Counted from the first letter of the stretch, positions 1-12,318 are shown. The stretch: DNA of 64,000 nucleotides from Populus alba (GCF_005239225.2 NC_133289.1:8191501-8255500), one strand, 5' to 3'. Numbers and translations are program-made. The notes: generated from the letters alone by a model not told the origin.

Positions 1-261
1 AAATAGAAGAAAACTAACATATATTTATATGATTTAATTAACTAGCCTATGCCTTTAAGGGGCAAAGGAATCATCAGAATCCATCACACAATTTTATCAA
101 CTAATTGAAGTAAACCAAAAGGAAAAAAAAGAAGCAAAACGCAGCACAACATCACATGTAGGAGAGATATTACTACTTCCCCTTTGTATGATACAAAATA
201 TGAAGAGAGAGAGAGAAAAAACAGAAAATATTCTTTTCTTAAGCTGAATCTCGTGGCTCAC
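1..261 (-). other. Presumed 3' UTR and downstream flank of the LAX gene
   Basis: This stretch follows the TGA stop of the minus-strand auxin carrier. It is AT-rich with a short GA run near 205-217 and has no coding potential. It presumably holds the 3' untranslated region, but I could not place a poly(A) signal with confidence. Confidence 0.4.
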
Positions 262-3217
262 TCAGCGATGGTGTGGCGGTGCTGCTGCCGCTGCTAGAGG
301 TGGTGGTGGCTTGCATTGATAGCACTTGGCAAAGAGCCCAAATGTGTCTACTTGCCTAACAAAGTTTGTCATGCTAGCCCATCCACCGAACCCAAAACCA
401 ACCACCAGCACCCACACCACCACGAAGGCGTTTATGACATACATGGCTGTCCAGCTTGGCATAAAGGGCGGCGGCTTTTCTGCAGCATTCTGCAAGAGAA
501 AACCCATGTCAAACAAATTAGCAACTGGTGAAGTTAGGCCAACTAGATTTGTTGACGAGTGTTTCCCTTTTCTTTTTTTACCGACAAAAATATGTAACTT
601 CGGCCTATAATTGAAGGGAGGGAGGGAAGGTCAGGTCAGCCAGCTCATTTGGAACAGAGCACAACACACCAACTGTAGAATATAACTAAATGAAAACGAC
701 ATGCCACCCATTCAATTCTTCTCGTAATATTTCCAAATCCAAGCCTTGAATGCTCTCTTGTACATTTCCTGCACCCTCTCTCCCTTCTCTCTCTCTCTCT
801 CCAGTCTCCACTCAGTTGGGACGCTGTCACCGTCGAATTTGGGATTCCCCATCAAAACGCGGAGTGTCCACTCACTCTACTATGACCAAAACACCCCTAA
901 AAGATGAAGGTAATTGCAACTTTCTATCAGCTAAAAAACGACAAGAAGCAGCAGCATTTTTACCTGTCTAGCAGAGGCTTTTCTGTAAGTGAGCATGTGG
1001 GCTAAAGATGGGATGATGTAAACCGTGAAGCTAACCAGAAGAGCACCAACGGCTGAGTTGATAGGTCCAAAGAAAGGGAAGATTATAGCTAAAAACCATA
1101 TCGGAACCACCACCGGTAGCCTTGCAAGTGCCCTCAAGCAAATGCTCCTTGTGTCGTGCATCCCTATTACCTTCTCCCACACAAAGTACAATGGCGTACA
1201 CGCAAACCCAAATGTGATGAACTGCGCCATTCAACAAGAGCAAACTCTCAGTCAAATTCCATTAAAAAGCACAATATCGATTCTTTCAGGGGCAATCAAG
1301 TAGTCCGATCAACGCAGCCAGAATTAAACAGACCTGGTGGATAAGCATGAGGATAACGGCGGCATCACGGAATCCATTCCTGGGGAGGAGAGAAAAGGCA
1401 TTGGCGTGGTTGAGGAGCTCGTCACCAAAGGCCCAATAGACGGCGGAAGCTGACGGAATTGTCAGTGTGAACACGTAGAGAGTAGCTAGCAAGTAAATAC
1501 ACTTGAACTTTTGCGGCTTCCACATGGCATGCATAATTTCCCTGTAAAATTAAAGTGTGATCAATTCCACATTTAATATAATGATATTAAAAACTAATTA
1601 TATATATATATATATATATATATAAAACTACCTAATTCCGATAACAACCATAGCTGGCAACAGTAATTAAGCTTCTACAAGCTATTTACACATGTATACT
1701 GTTAAATGACTCAATTGGCCTCATGTAAACAGCATTGGATTCTCATTCTCTAGTTTCCTGCGACGTTCCAATAAGTGAATCGATAAGCTTTTGAGCCCAT
1801 TCATGATTAGGAAACTATGCGAAAGCTAGGCTAGGTAAAGACAAAATATGAGGAGATTAAAGGGTCAGGAGCACAGTGAAACAAGAGCAGAGGACCATTT
1901 TACTGTTCATTTAAATTCTCTTCTTGAGAAATGGAAAGGGAACAAAAAATAAAAATTGCATGATTTTGTCTGTGGGTCTCGAACCCAACATTACCGGCAA
2001 AAGCTGCAAACAGAAGCCGTGTAGATACTAGACACGAAGGAAAGCAGAGGAGGATAATATAATCTTTTAAGAAGAAATCGAAAAAAGCTTACACAGTGAC
2101 AGCATGACCACCAAAGGTGTAGAGGATGTTGGTGGCTCCGGTGAAGTAAAGCACTAACTTTGTAGGAGCAGAATGTTTCACTCCTTCACCTTGGCCATGA
2201 ACAAAAGCTGCTATGGCCAAATACCAGGCAGTGTATGTGGTCATACCAAGACCAAGAAAAGACCATAGACGGTAGTTGTGAAAAGAGGGTATGAAAACTG
2301 TGGTGGCGCAACAAGCTCCAAATATGTAAGTCCAAGTCCTCTTGTCCAAGTGGTCATTGATATAGTAAATATTACTGTTCTCGTCGAGAAAAAAACAAGA
2401 AACAGTTAAAAATCAAACAAGAAAGACATCATACTCTCTTTTTATTCTATTTCTAATTGAAGACGAAAATAGAAAACCATCGTGAAGGTCTTACCTTGCA
2501 CAAGCAATAAGTTGAATTACAGATCCAAAGAGTAAGAAAGTACAGTTGAAAGCAAGTCCTACTGCCTTCCAGTATGGACCCAGTAACCCATCAAGCACTT
2601 CAAACCACTGAAATCCAGAAAAGCAATCTTTTTCTTAATTACATTAAATACAAAATTAAAAGAGGGTTTAACTTGTTACTGTAATTCAAGATATTCTGGC
2701 ATTGAAGATTAGTATTGGTGGCGGCGGCGGTTTTGAGAAGCAAAAACAAACCTGAATGACATGGTTCTTGAAGTTAACGTTCTCTTTCTCCTTTCTGCTT
2801 CTGTACTCAATGTAAAGCACACTTATAAGGTAAGCTGTCCAGCTTCCTAAGAGTCCATAGAATATCTGAAGCAATATCCCTGAGAGCATACCAAGCTGAG
2901 AGAAAGAGTAAGGTAGTGTCAACAGCACTTGTGCCACCTGTAACAGAAATCATCAAAGTTAATTACTTCTTTTTTTGCAACGAGAAATCATGGAACCAAA
3001 AAATGTGGAGCTTCTTGAAAATGGATTTAGAGGGATACAGTACTTGATTAGAAGAACAGCTGAACCAGGCATCCCAGGCAGAACCACCATGCCAAAGAAC
3101 ACTCTTGACACTAAAAATGGAGTGGTTCTCTTCTTTCTCTTCTTCTTTGCCCTCGTGTTGATCTGTCTCGCTATAGTTGGAGACTATTGCTTCTTCTGCT
3201 TGCTTCTGAGACAACAT
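262..3217 (-). CDS. AUX1/LAX1: AUX1/LAX-family auxin influx carrier, seven exons
   Basis: Proton-coupled importer of the auxin IAA at the plasma membrane, in the amino acid/auxin permease family with about 11 membrane helices. I place exons at 3217-3044, 2937-2752, 2607-2495, 2374-2093, 1541-1334, 1221-964 and 489-262. Every intron has GT..AG ends and the reading phase is preserved, giving 1449 nt and 482 residues, the usual family length. Residues 1-45 are a charged cytosolic N terminus. Family landmarks follow: WHGGSAWDAWFSC (about 44-56), LLTLPYSFSQLGMLSG, CASNIYYINDHLDKRTWTY, TGATNILYTFGGHAVTVEIM, FITFGFACTPLYFVWEKVIG and WVLVVGFGFGGWAS. The C terminus is KCYQC followed by an Ala/Pro/His tail. 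The tail and the LTYRKASARQ stretch resemble the AUX1/LAX1 subclade more than LAX2/LAX3. The start is the first ATG of the conserved frame. No frame breaks are visible. The paralogue assignment is from memory of the family and is the least certain part. Confidence 0.95.
1542..2092 (-). other. Intron 4 of LAX with AT microsatellite and SINE-like box
   Basis: This is the largest LAX intron (551 bp). It has a GT donor after the split Val codon and an AG acceptor before GAA ATT ATG. It carries an (AT)13 tract at 1599-1624. At about 1973-1986 the minus strand reads GGGTTCGAGACCC, which fits a pol III B box as found in tRNA-derived SINEs. Confidence 0.7.
1599..1624. repeat. (AT)13 microsatellite in LAX intron 4
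   Basis: Uninterrupted TA dinucleotide run, likely length-polymorphic. Confidence 0.9.
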
Positions 3218-4330
3218 TGTCTTCGTCTTTTTTAACTAAAAGCAACGTCTAAATCCGGTAAATCTGAAACATATAAAAGACAGAAAATGAGACAAAATAC
3301 ATACTGCATAATGAAAAATAACGCAACCCCAGAAAACGAAAGCCAACAAGACTCTCCCACCTCTCAGATCCAAATAAAATCACCAAACTCCCTCTTCCAA
3401 ACCTTTTAAGAAAACAGTGAAGTCACTTACAGTCTCCACCCCCACATAAACAAAGAGAACAGAGTTTTGAACTTATTGTTTTCCATGAATACCTCCACTT
3501 TCAAAACTAACCTTGTTTTTAAAATGTCTCTTTCGAGTTGGGAGAAAAGAAAGAAGAATCCCTCTCCTCTAATGACCCGAAAATGACTTGTTGATATGTA
3601 TTCGAACCCTCCCTAGCTGTTATGCCCTTCGCTTGACTTTGATTTGTCACCTTTACCTGGTTTTCAGAATGGAAAGCAACCAACAAGCACGCAGGCAGAA
3701 GGGAGGTACAGCCACGGTTGTGAGAGTTTTTAAGATTTCTCTGCGTTCCAGGACCCAGACTTAAATACCTGCTGCCTGAGCATCCCAAGAAAAAAAAAAT
3801 CTCCAGCTACGGATCTCTTTAGTAAAAGCTCCACTTTAATGCGCCACCAATCTGAATAGACAAAAGGAGCAGAGCCGAACTTCAAAGACGGCGAGACCTC
3901 AAAAGCAGGAAAAGGATGCACTCATAATAATCAATGGTTTTTGCAGATGATGAAGAAAAAGACCCTTTCTACTCCAATCCTATTCTCACTTAACAACCAA
4001 AATATAAATGCTCTCGCTCACTGCTCCAAGCCTGAACTATAGTACTGCGTGCTTGCTACTGCTCTAGCTGTTTACTGTTTAGTTTTATTTATATAAAAAA
4101 TGGCTTTGAAATTCCTCACTTTAACTCTTTAAAAAAAAGGTGGAAATGAACCCCAAAATCCCTTGTTGTATTCCAATTCCACTCTTAATTCGATTCTTTG
4201 TCAGTCTTCGTTTTGGTGTCTGTGTGTGAGAGAAGAGAATTTAGAGATCTAGGCGATGGGGACTTCGTTCTCATCACTTGCCAAGGACTGAACCTCCATG
4301 GACCTTCCTTTTTATAAGCACCCCAAAATC
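3218..4330 (-). promoter_or_regulatory. 5' leader and promoter region of LAX
   Basis: This lies upstream of the LAX start on the minus strand. Possible TATA boxes on that strand are TATAAAAAGG at 4307-4316, TATATAAATA near 4087-4096 and a weaker TATTTAAG near 3762-3769. A CT-rich leader-like segment (4205-4240) follows the first one. If transcription starts near 4280 the leader would be about 1 kb, so a 5' UTR intron is likely, but I cannot define it. Short ORFs here do not resemble proteins. Confidence 0.35.
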
Positions 4331-5382
4331 AAAATTAAGTCCATTTTTTTTTTTTTCTTTACTTTATATTAAAGTTACTACTACTATATACCACTAGCAT
4401 TAACATTGCAGGGCTATAGTTTCTAGCCTAAGAACCTGTTTCCCAGCCTTTCATTTTTTCAAGGGTTATTTATATTTTTCGAACCTGTTTTGTAGCACAC
4501 TGAAAAAACAAGTAATATTATAATGCTAAAAAGAATAGTATTATTTTATTAGTTATTTTCTAGAGTTTATTTTTTAAAAATAAAAATATATAACTAGAAA
4601 AGATAAATTAGGGATATCATCTCTTCTTTATATATATTTTTTTCAAAATAAATCCTAATAAATAATTAATAGAATCCTAATGAGGCCATTTCACATTGTG
4701 TTTTAATTAACATGCTTTTTAGAAATATTTTCAGTATAAAAGAACATTAAATTTCAATAATTTTAACATAATGATGTTTAAAATTAAAAAAATATTTTAA
4801 TATATTTTTAAATAAAAAATATTTTTTTAAAAACATTTTGCATCGTAATATCACATATATGTAACATTTGGATAAAAGATATTGTTTACTGAGGTGGTGC
4901 TTAACCCCGTGTTGCAATAAAAGTTTTCAAAAATTTTGAAGTTTTTTTTTTTCTTGTTGTAAATTATTTTTTTATATGTTTTTTTTTTAATTTTTTTGAT
5001 GTATTTATATAAAAATAAATTTTAAAAATAAAAAATATAATATTTTTATATTTTCAAGTAAAAACCAACCAAAGTGTACAAACACCTAAGCTCAGATCCA
5101 CTAATTCCATGCATTTTATTTCCCAATCAATTCCATTTTCCACTTTTTTAAAAATTCATTTATTGAACTGAAAAAGGATTATTAAATGTTAATTAATCGA
5201 GCTCCATCAAACTTCTTCCCTGTCCCCCAGATCAATACTCATGTTATATAGATACATGATTTCTATTCCTTCCACCTTTAGAGTGATTGTTTTATATAAT
5301 CCTCTTTTCTTGATTAGTAAGCTATGGAATGAGAGATTGCTATCAATTATGAGTTGTTTGTGAAGCAATTTTTTTTAAGTTA
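4331..5382. other. AT-rich intergenic DNA with weak MITE-like traces
   Basis: No gene is seen. Segments at about 4720-4860 and 4890-5090 resemble degraded copies of the dispersed MITE-like family described at 5383. Confidence 0.4.
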
Positions 5383-5600
5383 GACCCTATTTATTTTTAC
5401 ATTTTAAAAATATATTTAAAAAAAATTAATTTTTTTTTTAATTTTTTCTTTGTTTTTAATTAATATTTTTTTTAATGTTTTCGAATCATTTTAATGTACT
5501 GATATTAAAAATAATTTTTAAAAATAAAAAAAATTATTTTAATACATTTTTAAATAAAATATACTTTAAAAAACATCCACAATTACAATATCTAATAAAT
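5383..5600. repeat. MITE-like dispersed repeat, copy 1
   Basis: Roughly 200-bp AT-rich unit with the core TTAATGTACTGATATTAAAAA and TTTTAATACATTTTTAAATA, ending in an AC-rich segment. It shares this order with the copies at 29547, 32943 and 34540. Confidence 0.55.
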
Positions 5601-6327
5601 CAAAATCAAAACTGAAATGTATTCAGATTGACTGAATCTTGGGTCAAGTCACTATACCGGACAGATTTTGTAACTATGATAATCTGAAAGGGAGAGATAA
5701 ATGTTAGTTTTTACGTGAAAGACTACCAAGACAACATGCAATTACTCACACCAAAGTAATATGAAATTGGCGCAGCCGCAACCGCACGATTATGATTCCT
5801 TGTAACTAGAGGTGGCTCAAGCCGATCCACGATGACCCGCAAAAATAGTTTGGGCACGCCTTAAAAGAAAAACACGCGCGCAATGAACCACTCTAACCCT
5901 ACTTGCCGCCGGCTCATCATAGGCGACATGCCTTTTTATTCAACGGCTCAGGGTGGCCCATCATAGCCGGCTGGATCTATCCTTAACCACTGTTGTATTT
6001 CTTAATAATTCAGCTTTTTGTTTTTGTCAGAAAAAATAATTTACAGAACCTTTTCTCGCCTAAAAGAAATATTGTTTTTCTTATCATAGTTTTTTTTTAT
6101 TTTTTTTCTGAATATCTTTTTGAAGTTTTACGCTTTATTGATGGACCCATAAATTAAGGAACTTCTTCCTTTACTTAATGAGAAAACAATTATTTATTTA
6201 TTTATTCCAATGACGATATAATCGAGCAGGGGGCAATTTCGTATAATTAAGACTTAACAAATACTCTACTTATTAGACAACTTTGACTATCCTAAGAGGC
6301 AAAGACAGATTCTTTGGCCAAGAGATT
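5601..6327. other. Intergenic, no gene seen
   Basis: Mostly AT-rich. A less AT-rich patch at 5810-5990 (GCCGGCTCATCATAGG and similar) is unassigned and probably transposon-derived. Confidence 0.3.
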
Positions 6328-6453
6328 ATGGAAACGATAAGCATTAGTCCTAAACAAACTCAAGTTGTGTCAGCAGCGGAAACCAATGTGGTGGTGGTGG
6401 TGGTGGAGGAGCCAGCAAGCCACCATGTTCCTGTGCTTAAGGAGTACATGTAA
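6328..6453 (+). CDS. Possible 41-residue small ORF or first exon
   Basis: ATG to TAA gives 41 residues, starting METISISPKQTQVVSAAE. Then come six Val codons written as (GTG)6, and the ORF ends PASHHVPVLKEYM. I do not recognise it. The last codons overlap a good splice donor (GTAAAA just after TAC AT), so it could be the first exon of a lost or degraded gene. No downstream exon was found. The Val run comes from a trinucleotide repeat, which argues for caution. Confidence 0.25.
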   Translation: METISISPKQTQVVSAAETNVVVVVVEEPASHHVPVLKEYM

Positions 6454-6498
6454 AATGGGAAATGTGTTACTCATATTCCTTGCAAAATCCACACGTTG

Positions 6499-6514
6499 CC
6501 CCGTTCAAACGGGG
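6499..6514. repeat. Short perfect palindrome CCCCGTT-CA-AACGGGG
   Basis: Seven-base arms around a two-base centre, within an otherwise unassigned GC-richer patch. Confidence 0.7.
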
Positions 6515-7254
6515 ATCTGTCGGCTTGGTTGAGGGTTCCAATCTAGGCCCGCTTCCCAGCCAAACGCAGCCTTCCACTTCAGTTTCTTTTTTCCCATAAT
6601 TACCCTATACATCTTTCTCTAATTATTCCATATTAGAGGGGAAAAAATTGACTAATAAAGTGCACATGGTGAGGTGGTGGCAACCAATGAAAGAAAGCCG
6701 CTTATTTTGTCATACTATAAAACATTAGGTTTTTTTTTTTTTTTAAAAAAAAAAAGCTTTGTGGCTTAGTGGGAGAAGTAATGATTAGTGAATGGATTTT
6801 GACGCCCCCTTCGGGTCTTTTCCACGAGGATCAATTTTAGGAATATGTTCCGCCCATGCCCCTCACATGGGCCCCCTCCTTAATCTCCATCTTTCACTTA
6901 CTCCGTAGTTAATTGACTATATTGGTTTTTTATGTAATATTAAACAAATTTTTGGGCAATATTAATGTTTTTAAATAAATAATAAAAACATGAGAAAACA
7001 AAATTTTTTTAACAATAATTAACTATAAAAAATAAACTATTAATATCATACTTAAAAAAAAACTTGTTAGAGACTCAATGTAGCTGCATTATGAACATTG
7101 CTCCACCACAAAAAAAAACTTATTGATATGATTCTAACATTATTGCAAAATGTTGCATTATGACATTAAAAGAGGTTGTATGTGTCGTCAAAGTAATGAC
7201 CCGAAAAGTAAATCAAATAAAACAACAATGATCATATATGATAAGAAAAGGACC
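6515..7254. other. Intergenic, no gene seen
   Basis: AT-rich sequence with homopolymer A/T runs; no supportable feature. Confidence 0.4.
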
Positions 7255-7580
7255 AAAGGAGGATGAAATTGTAAAAAATTTATTTTTAAAAATGATCTCA
7301 AATAAAATAAATATCAATCAAAATAATTGGAACCAAATCTAATAGATGAAAAAAAATTAGAGGAAATTTTTTTTAAAAAAACACCCAATTTTATAAATTA
7401 TTTCAAATAAAACAAATAGTAATCAAAAGAACATAAATCAAATTCAACAAATGAAAAAAATTGAAGGAGGATGAAATTAAATTTTTTTATAAATTATTTC
7501 AAATAAAACAAATAATATTCAAAAGAACATGGATCAAATCTAATGAAAAAAAAATCAAAGGATTGCTTTGAAATTTTTGA
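7255..7580. repeat. Three-unit tandem repeat of about 100 bp
   Basis: The phrase CAAATAAAACAAATA (first unit: CAAATAAAATAAATA) recurs at about 7299, 7403 and 7500. Each copy is followed by AATCAAAA, then ATGAAAAAAAATT, then a GGAGGATGAAATT-like segment. The period is 97-103 bp. Confidence 0.65.
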
Positions 7581-8319
7581 GGGTCAAGCGTGAAAATCAA
7601 GGAGGAAAAAGAAATGAAGGAAAAAAAAAAATCATTTGCACCAAACTAAAGGTCAATAAGCCACTCTCATTGCTTAAGGATGGAGAGGTTGCTGAGATGA
7701 TTCAAACACCACCCTGAAAGCTACTATTTGGCCATTAAACACCTCCTCACATGTTGCCCAAATGGCATGGCCACAACCATCGTACTAGTGCATCATAATG
7801 AACATATTAATTTTTTTTAAATAATTTTTATATTTAAAAAATTATCAAATTATCCTCTAGTAAACTTGAGTATAGCTAAAAAACTAAGATGATAATATGA
7901 GAAAGCCTCTTGATGCAAGTTAGAGAAACTTTGTTTTTTAAGGGTAACATAATTATTTGTTTATGCTTTGAAAAGTAAAAATACAAAAATATAGTTTGTT
8001 TTATTATTATTTTTTCTTTTCAAAGGTCATTTGATCATTTTACTATGCTTAAAAAATATTAGAAGATTGATTTGACTCCTGTCAATATAATAATAACTAA
8101 TAAATCTTTGCAAAAAAAATCATATTACCTCCGATAATTAGTTCATTTGTGTTTTTAGAATGATAAAATGGTTATTATATTGTTTCAATAAACAATGCAT
8201 ACATTGTGTATTTGTTTACCATGAAAGATTAATTAACCCAATTGGTTTTTTATAATTTTTAATACTAGTATTATTTTCATTTTTCTAGTAAATATATTTA
8301 GGGAAAAGAAAAACAAACA
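7581..8319. other. Intergenic, no gene seen
   Basis: AT-rich sequence without recognisable coding or RNA features. Confidence 0.4.
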
Positions 8320-8574
8320 ATGGAGAACAAAATGTTGGAATTGGCATGTCTCTTGGTGTTGCACGCATTGTTTGGCTTTGTTTTCTTCATTATTAGAAAA
8401 TCCACTCATTTTATATTGACTAGTGATTCTATATATTGTCACCATTCACGATCTATGTGCCTTTTCACATCAAACTGCACCGCACCCATAAGTGTTCTTA
8501 AGCCTGGTAAATGGTGCCTGGTGGGCAATTTGATTCAGTGTAAGGGCAACAGAGCTAAATCCCTCAAGTTTTAA
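8320..8574 (+). CDS. Possible small Cys-containing secreted-type ORF
   Basis: An 84-residue ORF. Residues about 8-25 are strongly hydrophobic (ELACLLVLHALFGFVFFII), resembling a signal peptide or anchor. The rest is polar with five cysteines after the hydrophobic segment and ends in a basic tail (KGNRAKSLKF). I recognise no family, and the Cys spacing does not match a defensin or RALF pattern that I know. It lies in AT-rich DNA without a clear promoter and may be a chance ORF. Confidence 0.2.
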   Translation: MENKMLELACLLVLHALFGFVFFIIRKSTHFILTSDSIYCHHSRSMCLFTSNCTAPISVLKPGKWCLVGNLIQCKGNRAKSLKF

Positions 8575-9287
8575 TCATTTAATTCTTTGGTTCAAGATTT
8601 GCTAGTAGACTCCTGTTTTTAATATTTCAAGGTTTGAGTATAATTACTAGCTAGGTCAAAGCACATATTAATTATGACCTCAATATTCTGATAACAAATT
8701 AATGCAGTCAAGTCATGATCAACGTACAAATCTCGGGCACTTGGCATTAATTAAATGAAATAAACCTCTTCATGGGAGTTAATTATGTAATCATGAAATA
8801 GTTAGTGGATCTTTTGCACGATGCCTCCAGGGAGGCCATGCTTTTTGGATAAAAACGCATTTCTAAAACAGTGGAATCTTAAATAAATGTCGTGGATAAC
8901 AAGAGGACTGGGTGCATGGGGGCCAGTTCATCAACTCAGACGGAAAATACCTTTCCATGAGTTTAGAGCTGATGCACTGAGGAGGTACTCGATGCCTCCA
9001 CTCACTTGAACCTTTCGCTTTAATGAATGGTCGTGTAGGGTCTCACCATGTATAACCCTTCATGGCATGGTTAGCTAGTCCTTAGCCACCTTGATTAATT
9101 CTGTGTTTTTAGTAATCAATTAATTAAAGTCAGGAGACAATCATACCAGCTCCAAGATCCCAAAGTTTTTGTTTTTGTTTTTTTTTTTTCCATCTTTACA
9201 TAATTGAAAAGCTTGGCCTCTTGATCAAGAGAAGTTGAGAATTGAAGCCTCGCCTGATCACCATCCATGTGCATATGTGTCTTTTTG

Positions 9288-9301
<14 letters not shown>
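8575..9301. other. Intergenic, no gene seen
   Basis: Nothing supportable is seen; moderately less AT-rich around 8800-9060. Confidence 0.4.

Positions 9302-9339
<38 letters not shown>
9302..9339. repeat. (GA)19 microsatellite
   Basis: Uninterrupted GA run next to a short TA run. Confidence 0.95.
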
Positions 9340-9342
<3 letters not shown>

Positions 9343-10029
9343 ACATTATCACCATGGTGCACTTTGCAGGACCATTGATCGATCTTGGTCCACATGAGTA
9401 AAACCTATGAGCTAACAGGAGTCCAGTTGCTGCGATTTCTTGGAGGGGCGCAGCTGACTGTGGTCCTGAAGCACCTCACGTGGTGGGTGATCAATTGATG
9501 AGAATAATAATCCGATCAATTTTGCAACTCAAAAAGAAGGTATACAATGACCCACATATATAGCAATCAAACAGAATAGTACGAGACTAGTAGTTTCTTT
9601 TCTTGAATGTGATGTTTTTCTTGGTTAGAGTCTAGAATACCAGCCTTCTAAATTGAATTTGATTGCCTTTTAATACGTCATAGAATATAATATAAATCAT
9701 ATTAAAATCACTACTAAATTATTGCATTCTATGTAATTAAATTAATAAAATTTAGTATAAAGTATTGGTAAATCCATGTATATTTCAAGAGACATGTCTT
9801 TTCTTTGCACAACCAGTCCACTTATTCAATTTTTGATAATTATAATTTGAATTGATTATTAAGATTTAACCAATAATATGATTGTTTTTATTGTGCTTAT
9901 ATATATGTTTACATTTTATGCATTATTTTTTTTTAATTGGATATGGAGTTAATTGTTACCCCCCCTTTACCCCCTCACTCTCTCTCTCTCTCACACACAT
10001 ATACACACACATGTATGTATATATATTGA
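9340..10029. other. Intergenic, no gene seen
   Basis: AT-rich. A C run with CT and CA/TA dinucleotide repeats lies at 9960-10025. Confidence 0.4.
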
Positions 10030-11500
10030 AAAGAACATGCTCAAACTCTTAGGAAATTGTCAAAGACTGATTGAAAAAGGTCAAAATATATAAAATTAGA
10101 AAATTTAACCCTATTGACAAAGATAATTTAATTTTTGAGGAAGAAAATTCAAAATTATATATTTAAGGATTCAATTTGATTTTTTAAGGTTTAATTGAAT
10201 TTATAAAAGTTTAATTGTAAGGAAAATTATTTCTTGAAGCCAATTTAAGCTTTAATTAGAAAAAATTAAAGTCCGAGAGCCAAATTGCAAATTTTAAGAG
10301 TTAATTAGATCAAATCATGGTTTAATTGCATAAATATTAAAGTTTGATGAGCAATTATAGATTTGATTGAAGAAATTCACAACTAAGGACTAACTTGTAA
10401 AAGGCGCAAGACTTCAGGATTTGAAATCGGTGAAATAAAGGGTCAAATTAAAAAAAAAAAAGTTGAATGCTCAATTGAGGATCAATTTGCGTAAATTCAA
10501 AATCAATGACTAAGATGAAAAAGGCGCTAAATCAAGGGATTTTTTAAAAACTTGGCAAGGGTGAAATTAAATTGATTCTTAAAATCAAAATCTTAATTAT
10601 TGACCTGATTAAATAAATCAAAAATTGAGAATTGATTTTGAGAGAAGAGTTTCTAAACCTAGTTTGTTTTGTAAACGCCAAAACAACACTGTTTTATTTA
10701 AATGAAATGACTTATTTTGTTAAAAAGACGTTGTTTTGCTAATTAAGTGAATAAAAGAAGAAGAAGGAGAAGGAGGATGAGGAAATGACATTGTTTTTAT
10801 TATTATGCACCATCTTTTTTCTCTACACTAGTTTTATAGATGGAAGAGATAAGTTTTTTTTCCTCTCTTTTTACCATTTGTTTTTTATCCCTCTATTTCT
10901 CCTCTATGTCCCCCATACCATGATACAAAACACACCCCTCTTGTGGCCTTCCATTGTACCTAAAAAAGAGCAGAAAACTATGTGCTTTGGCAACTCTGAA
11001 CCCGTTGCAAAGTGACCCCAAATAACATTGCCAAGCCAGCCTTTCTTGGCATGTATTTGGGCATGAGTAAGGTGGTCCAACATTCTCCTTACCCCTATAA
11101 ATACCATCCTCGTGACAAATATCAGGAGGGGAGAAATGAAAGAAAAACAAAACCCCTTTTACACTCATTTCCCTTTTACCAGGAAGATTTTTGGCTAAAA
11201 AAAAAACCCACCTTTCCGTCAGCCATAAACCCAACCTCTCTCTCTCTCTCTCTCTCATATTAGCCAACGACCTTTTTTGTTCTAGCTACACCAGACCCCT
11301 CAACAACCATCAATACCAACAAATTCACCTCCATCCCCGTTAGCAGCGGTTACAAACCTCAATTCCTATAGTGTTTCTATGACTAACCTTACTAGTAGTC
11401 GCAATAATGTTTATGTGACCAGTTTTACCAGTAGCAGTAACAATGCCATCCCTCTCTTTCTCTCTCTCTCTCTCTCTTTCGACTTGGAACATTAGTACTC
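10030..11500 (+). mobile_element. Probable LTR fragment of a retrotransposon
   Basis: This holds the low-complexity AATTGAAA/TTAATTG phrases typical of plant LTR U3 regions. A degraded form of the AAACGACGTCGTTT-type motif is at 10675-10745. A clear TATA box, CTATAAATACC, sits at 11095-11105 and is followed by a purine-rich leader and CT runs (11238-11260 and 11458-11478). I could not find both LTR ends or a target duplication, so the borders are approximate. Confidence 0.4.
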
Positions 11501-11524
11501 CACCTTCAACCACTATTATTCCTC

Positions 11525-11779
11525 CTAGTCACCAATGCAAGCAACACCATCGAGAGCTTGAATCAATATAATAGGTTTCATAATCTTGAGCATAGGTCTT
11601 ATGTCACTCTTTAATCCATTTAGGAAAGTTGAAATGTAATAAAATTCAGGTAATGATGGATCGAAAGCATTTATGAGGGACTTTAGTTCTTCAAATCTCT
11701 CCACGTATTCCTCCATAATTTTGTCTTGCACTAGTCTATTGAATTCCTCGACCACATCCTTTTCGTTGCCAAATCCCAT
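11525..11779 (-). pseudogene. Ty3/gypsy gag fragment
   Basis: An 84-residue frame with the retrotransposon gag signature: VVEEFNRLVQ, then EEYVERFEELKSLI, FLNGLKSDIRPM and a KIMKP segment. In an intact element this builds the capsid of the virus-like particle. It lacks the start of gag, the zinc knuckle and all of pol. Its orientation and position fit the minus-strand PBS and LTR at 12304-12657. Confidence 0.75.
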
Positions 11780-12303
11780 ACAAATTATTTACTAAATTCT
11801 TCCCAACCAACCAAACCCTCCCCTCCAAACAACAATCCTTTGTACCACACTTCTGTCTTGCCTTCTAAATATAAAAAAAGCTATCTATGCCCATTGCTGA
11901 ACTGGAATGAAATTTAGTTTAAAGAATTTCCTATATTTCCTGAGTCGGTCCCTTAGATTCTCTGCATTAAAACTCGACAATTCTACTTTAAGCAAGGTTA
12001 CATTGTATCCACTATTTTGGATTTCCTGACCTTCTATGCCTTCTTTTCTTTAATTATTTTTGTCATGAAAAAGATTTTATCAATATCTGTATTAATTCTT
12101 TTTTTTTTCAGCCTTCATTTCCCCTGATGATACTTTCAATGAAGCTATGATAAAATCCAATTTTGAGTTGAATTATCGTACTCGATCTTCTGCCATCGCA
12201 TATAATTTCTCATGTAAGTGTTGTATTTGCTTATCTACCTTTCTATGGTATTTCTCCAACTTCTTAATTTTGTTATTCCCCACCATTGTAGCTATGGATC
12301 GAT
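11780..12303 (-). mobile_element. Degraded 5' internal region of the minus-strand gypsy fragment
   Basis: This lies between the PBS and the gag fragment. It contains traces of gag upstream sequence (a WEEFSK-like remnant just before 11779) broken by stops and frame changes. Confidence 0.5.
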
Positions 12304-12318
12304 GCTCTGATACCAAAT
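12304..12318 (-). other. Primer-binding site (initiator tRNA-Met type)
   Basis: The minus strand reads ATTTGGTATCAGAGC, matching the 3' end complement of plant initiator tRNA-Met. It sits next to the inner end of the LTR. Confidence 0.8.

Noticed and set aside
3519..3921. Minus-strand frames upstream of the LAX start
   Set aside because: They lie in the presumed leader/promoter and resemble no protein; at most upstream ORFs.
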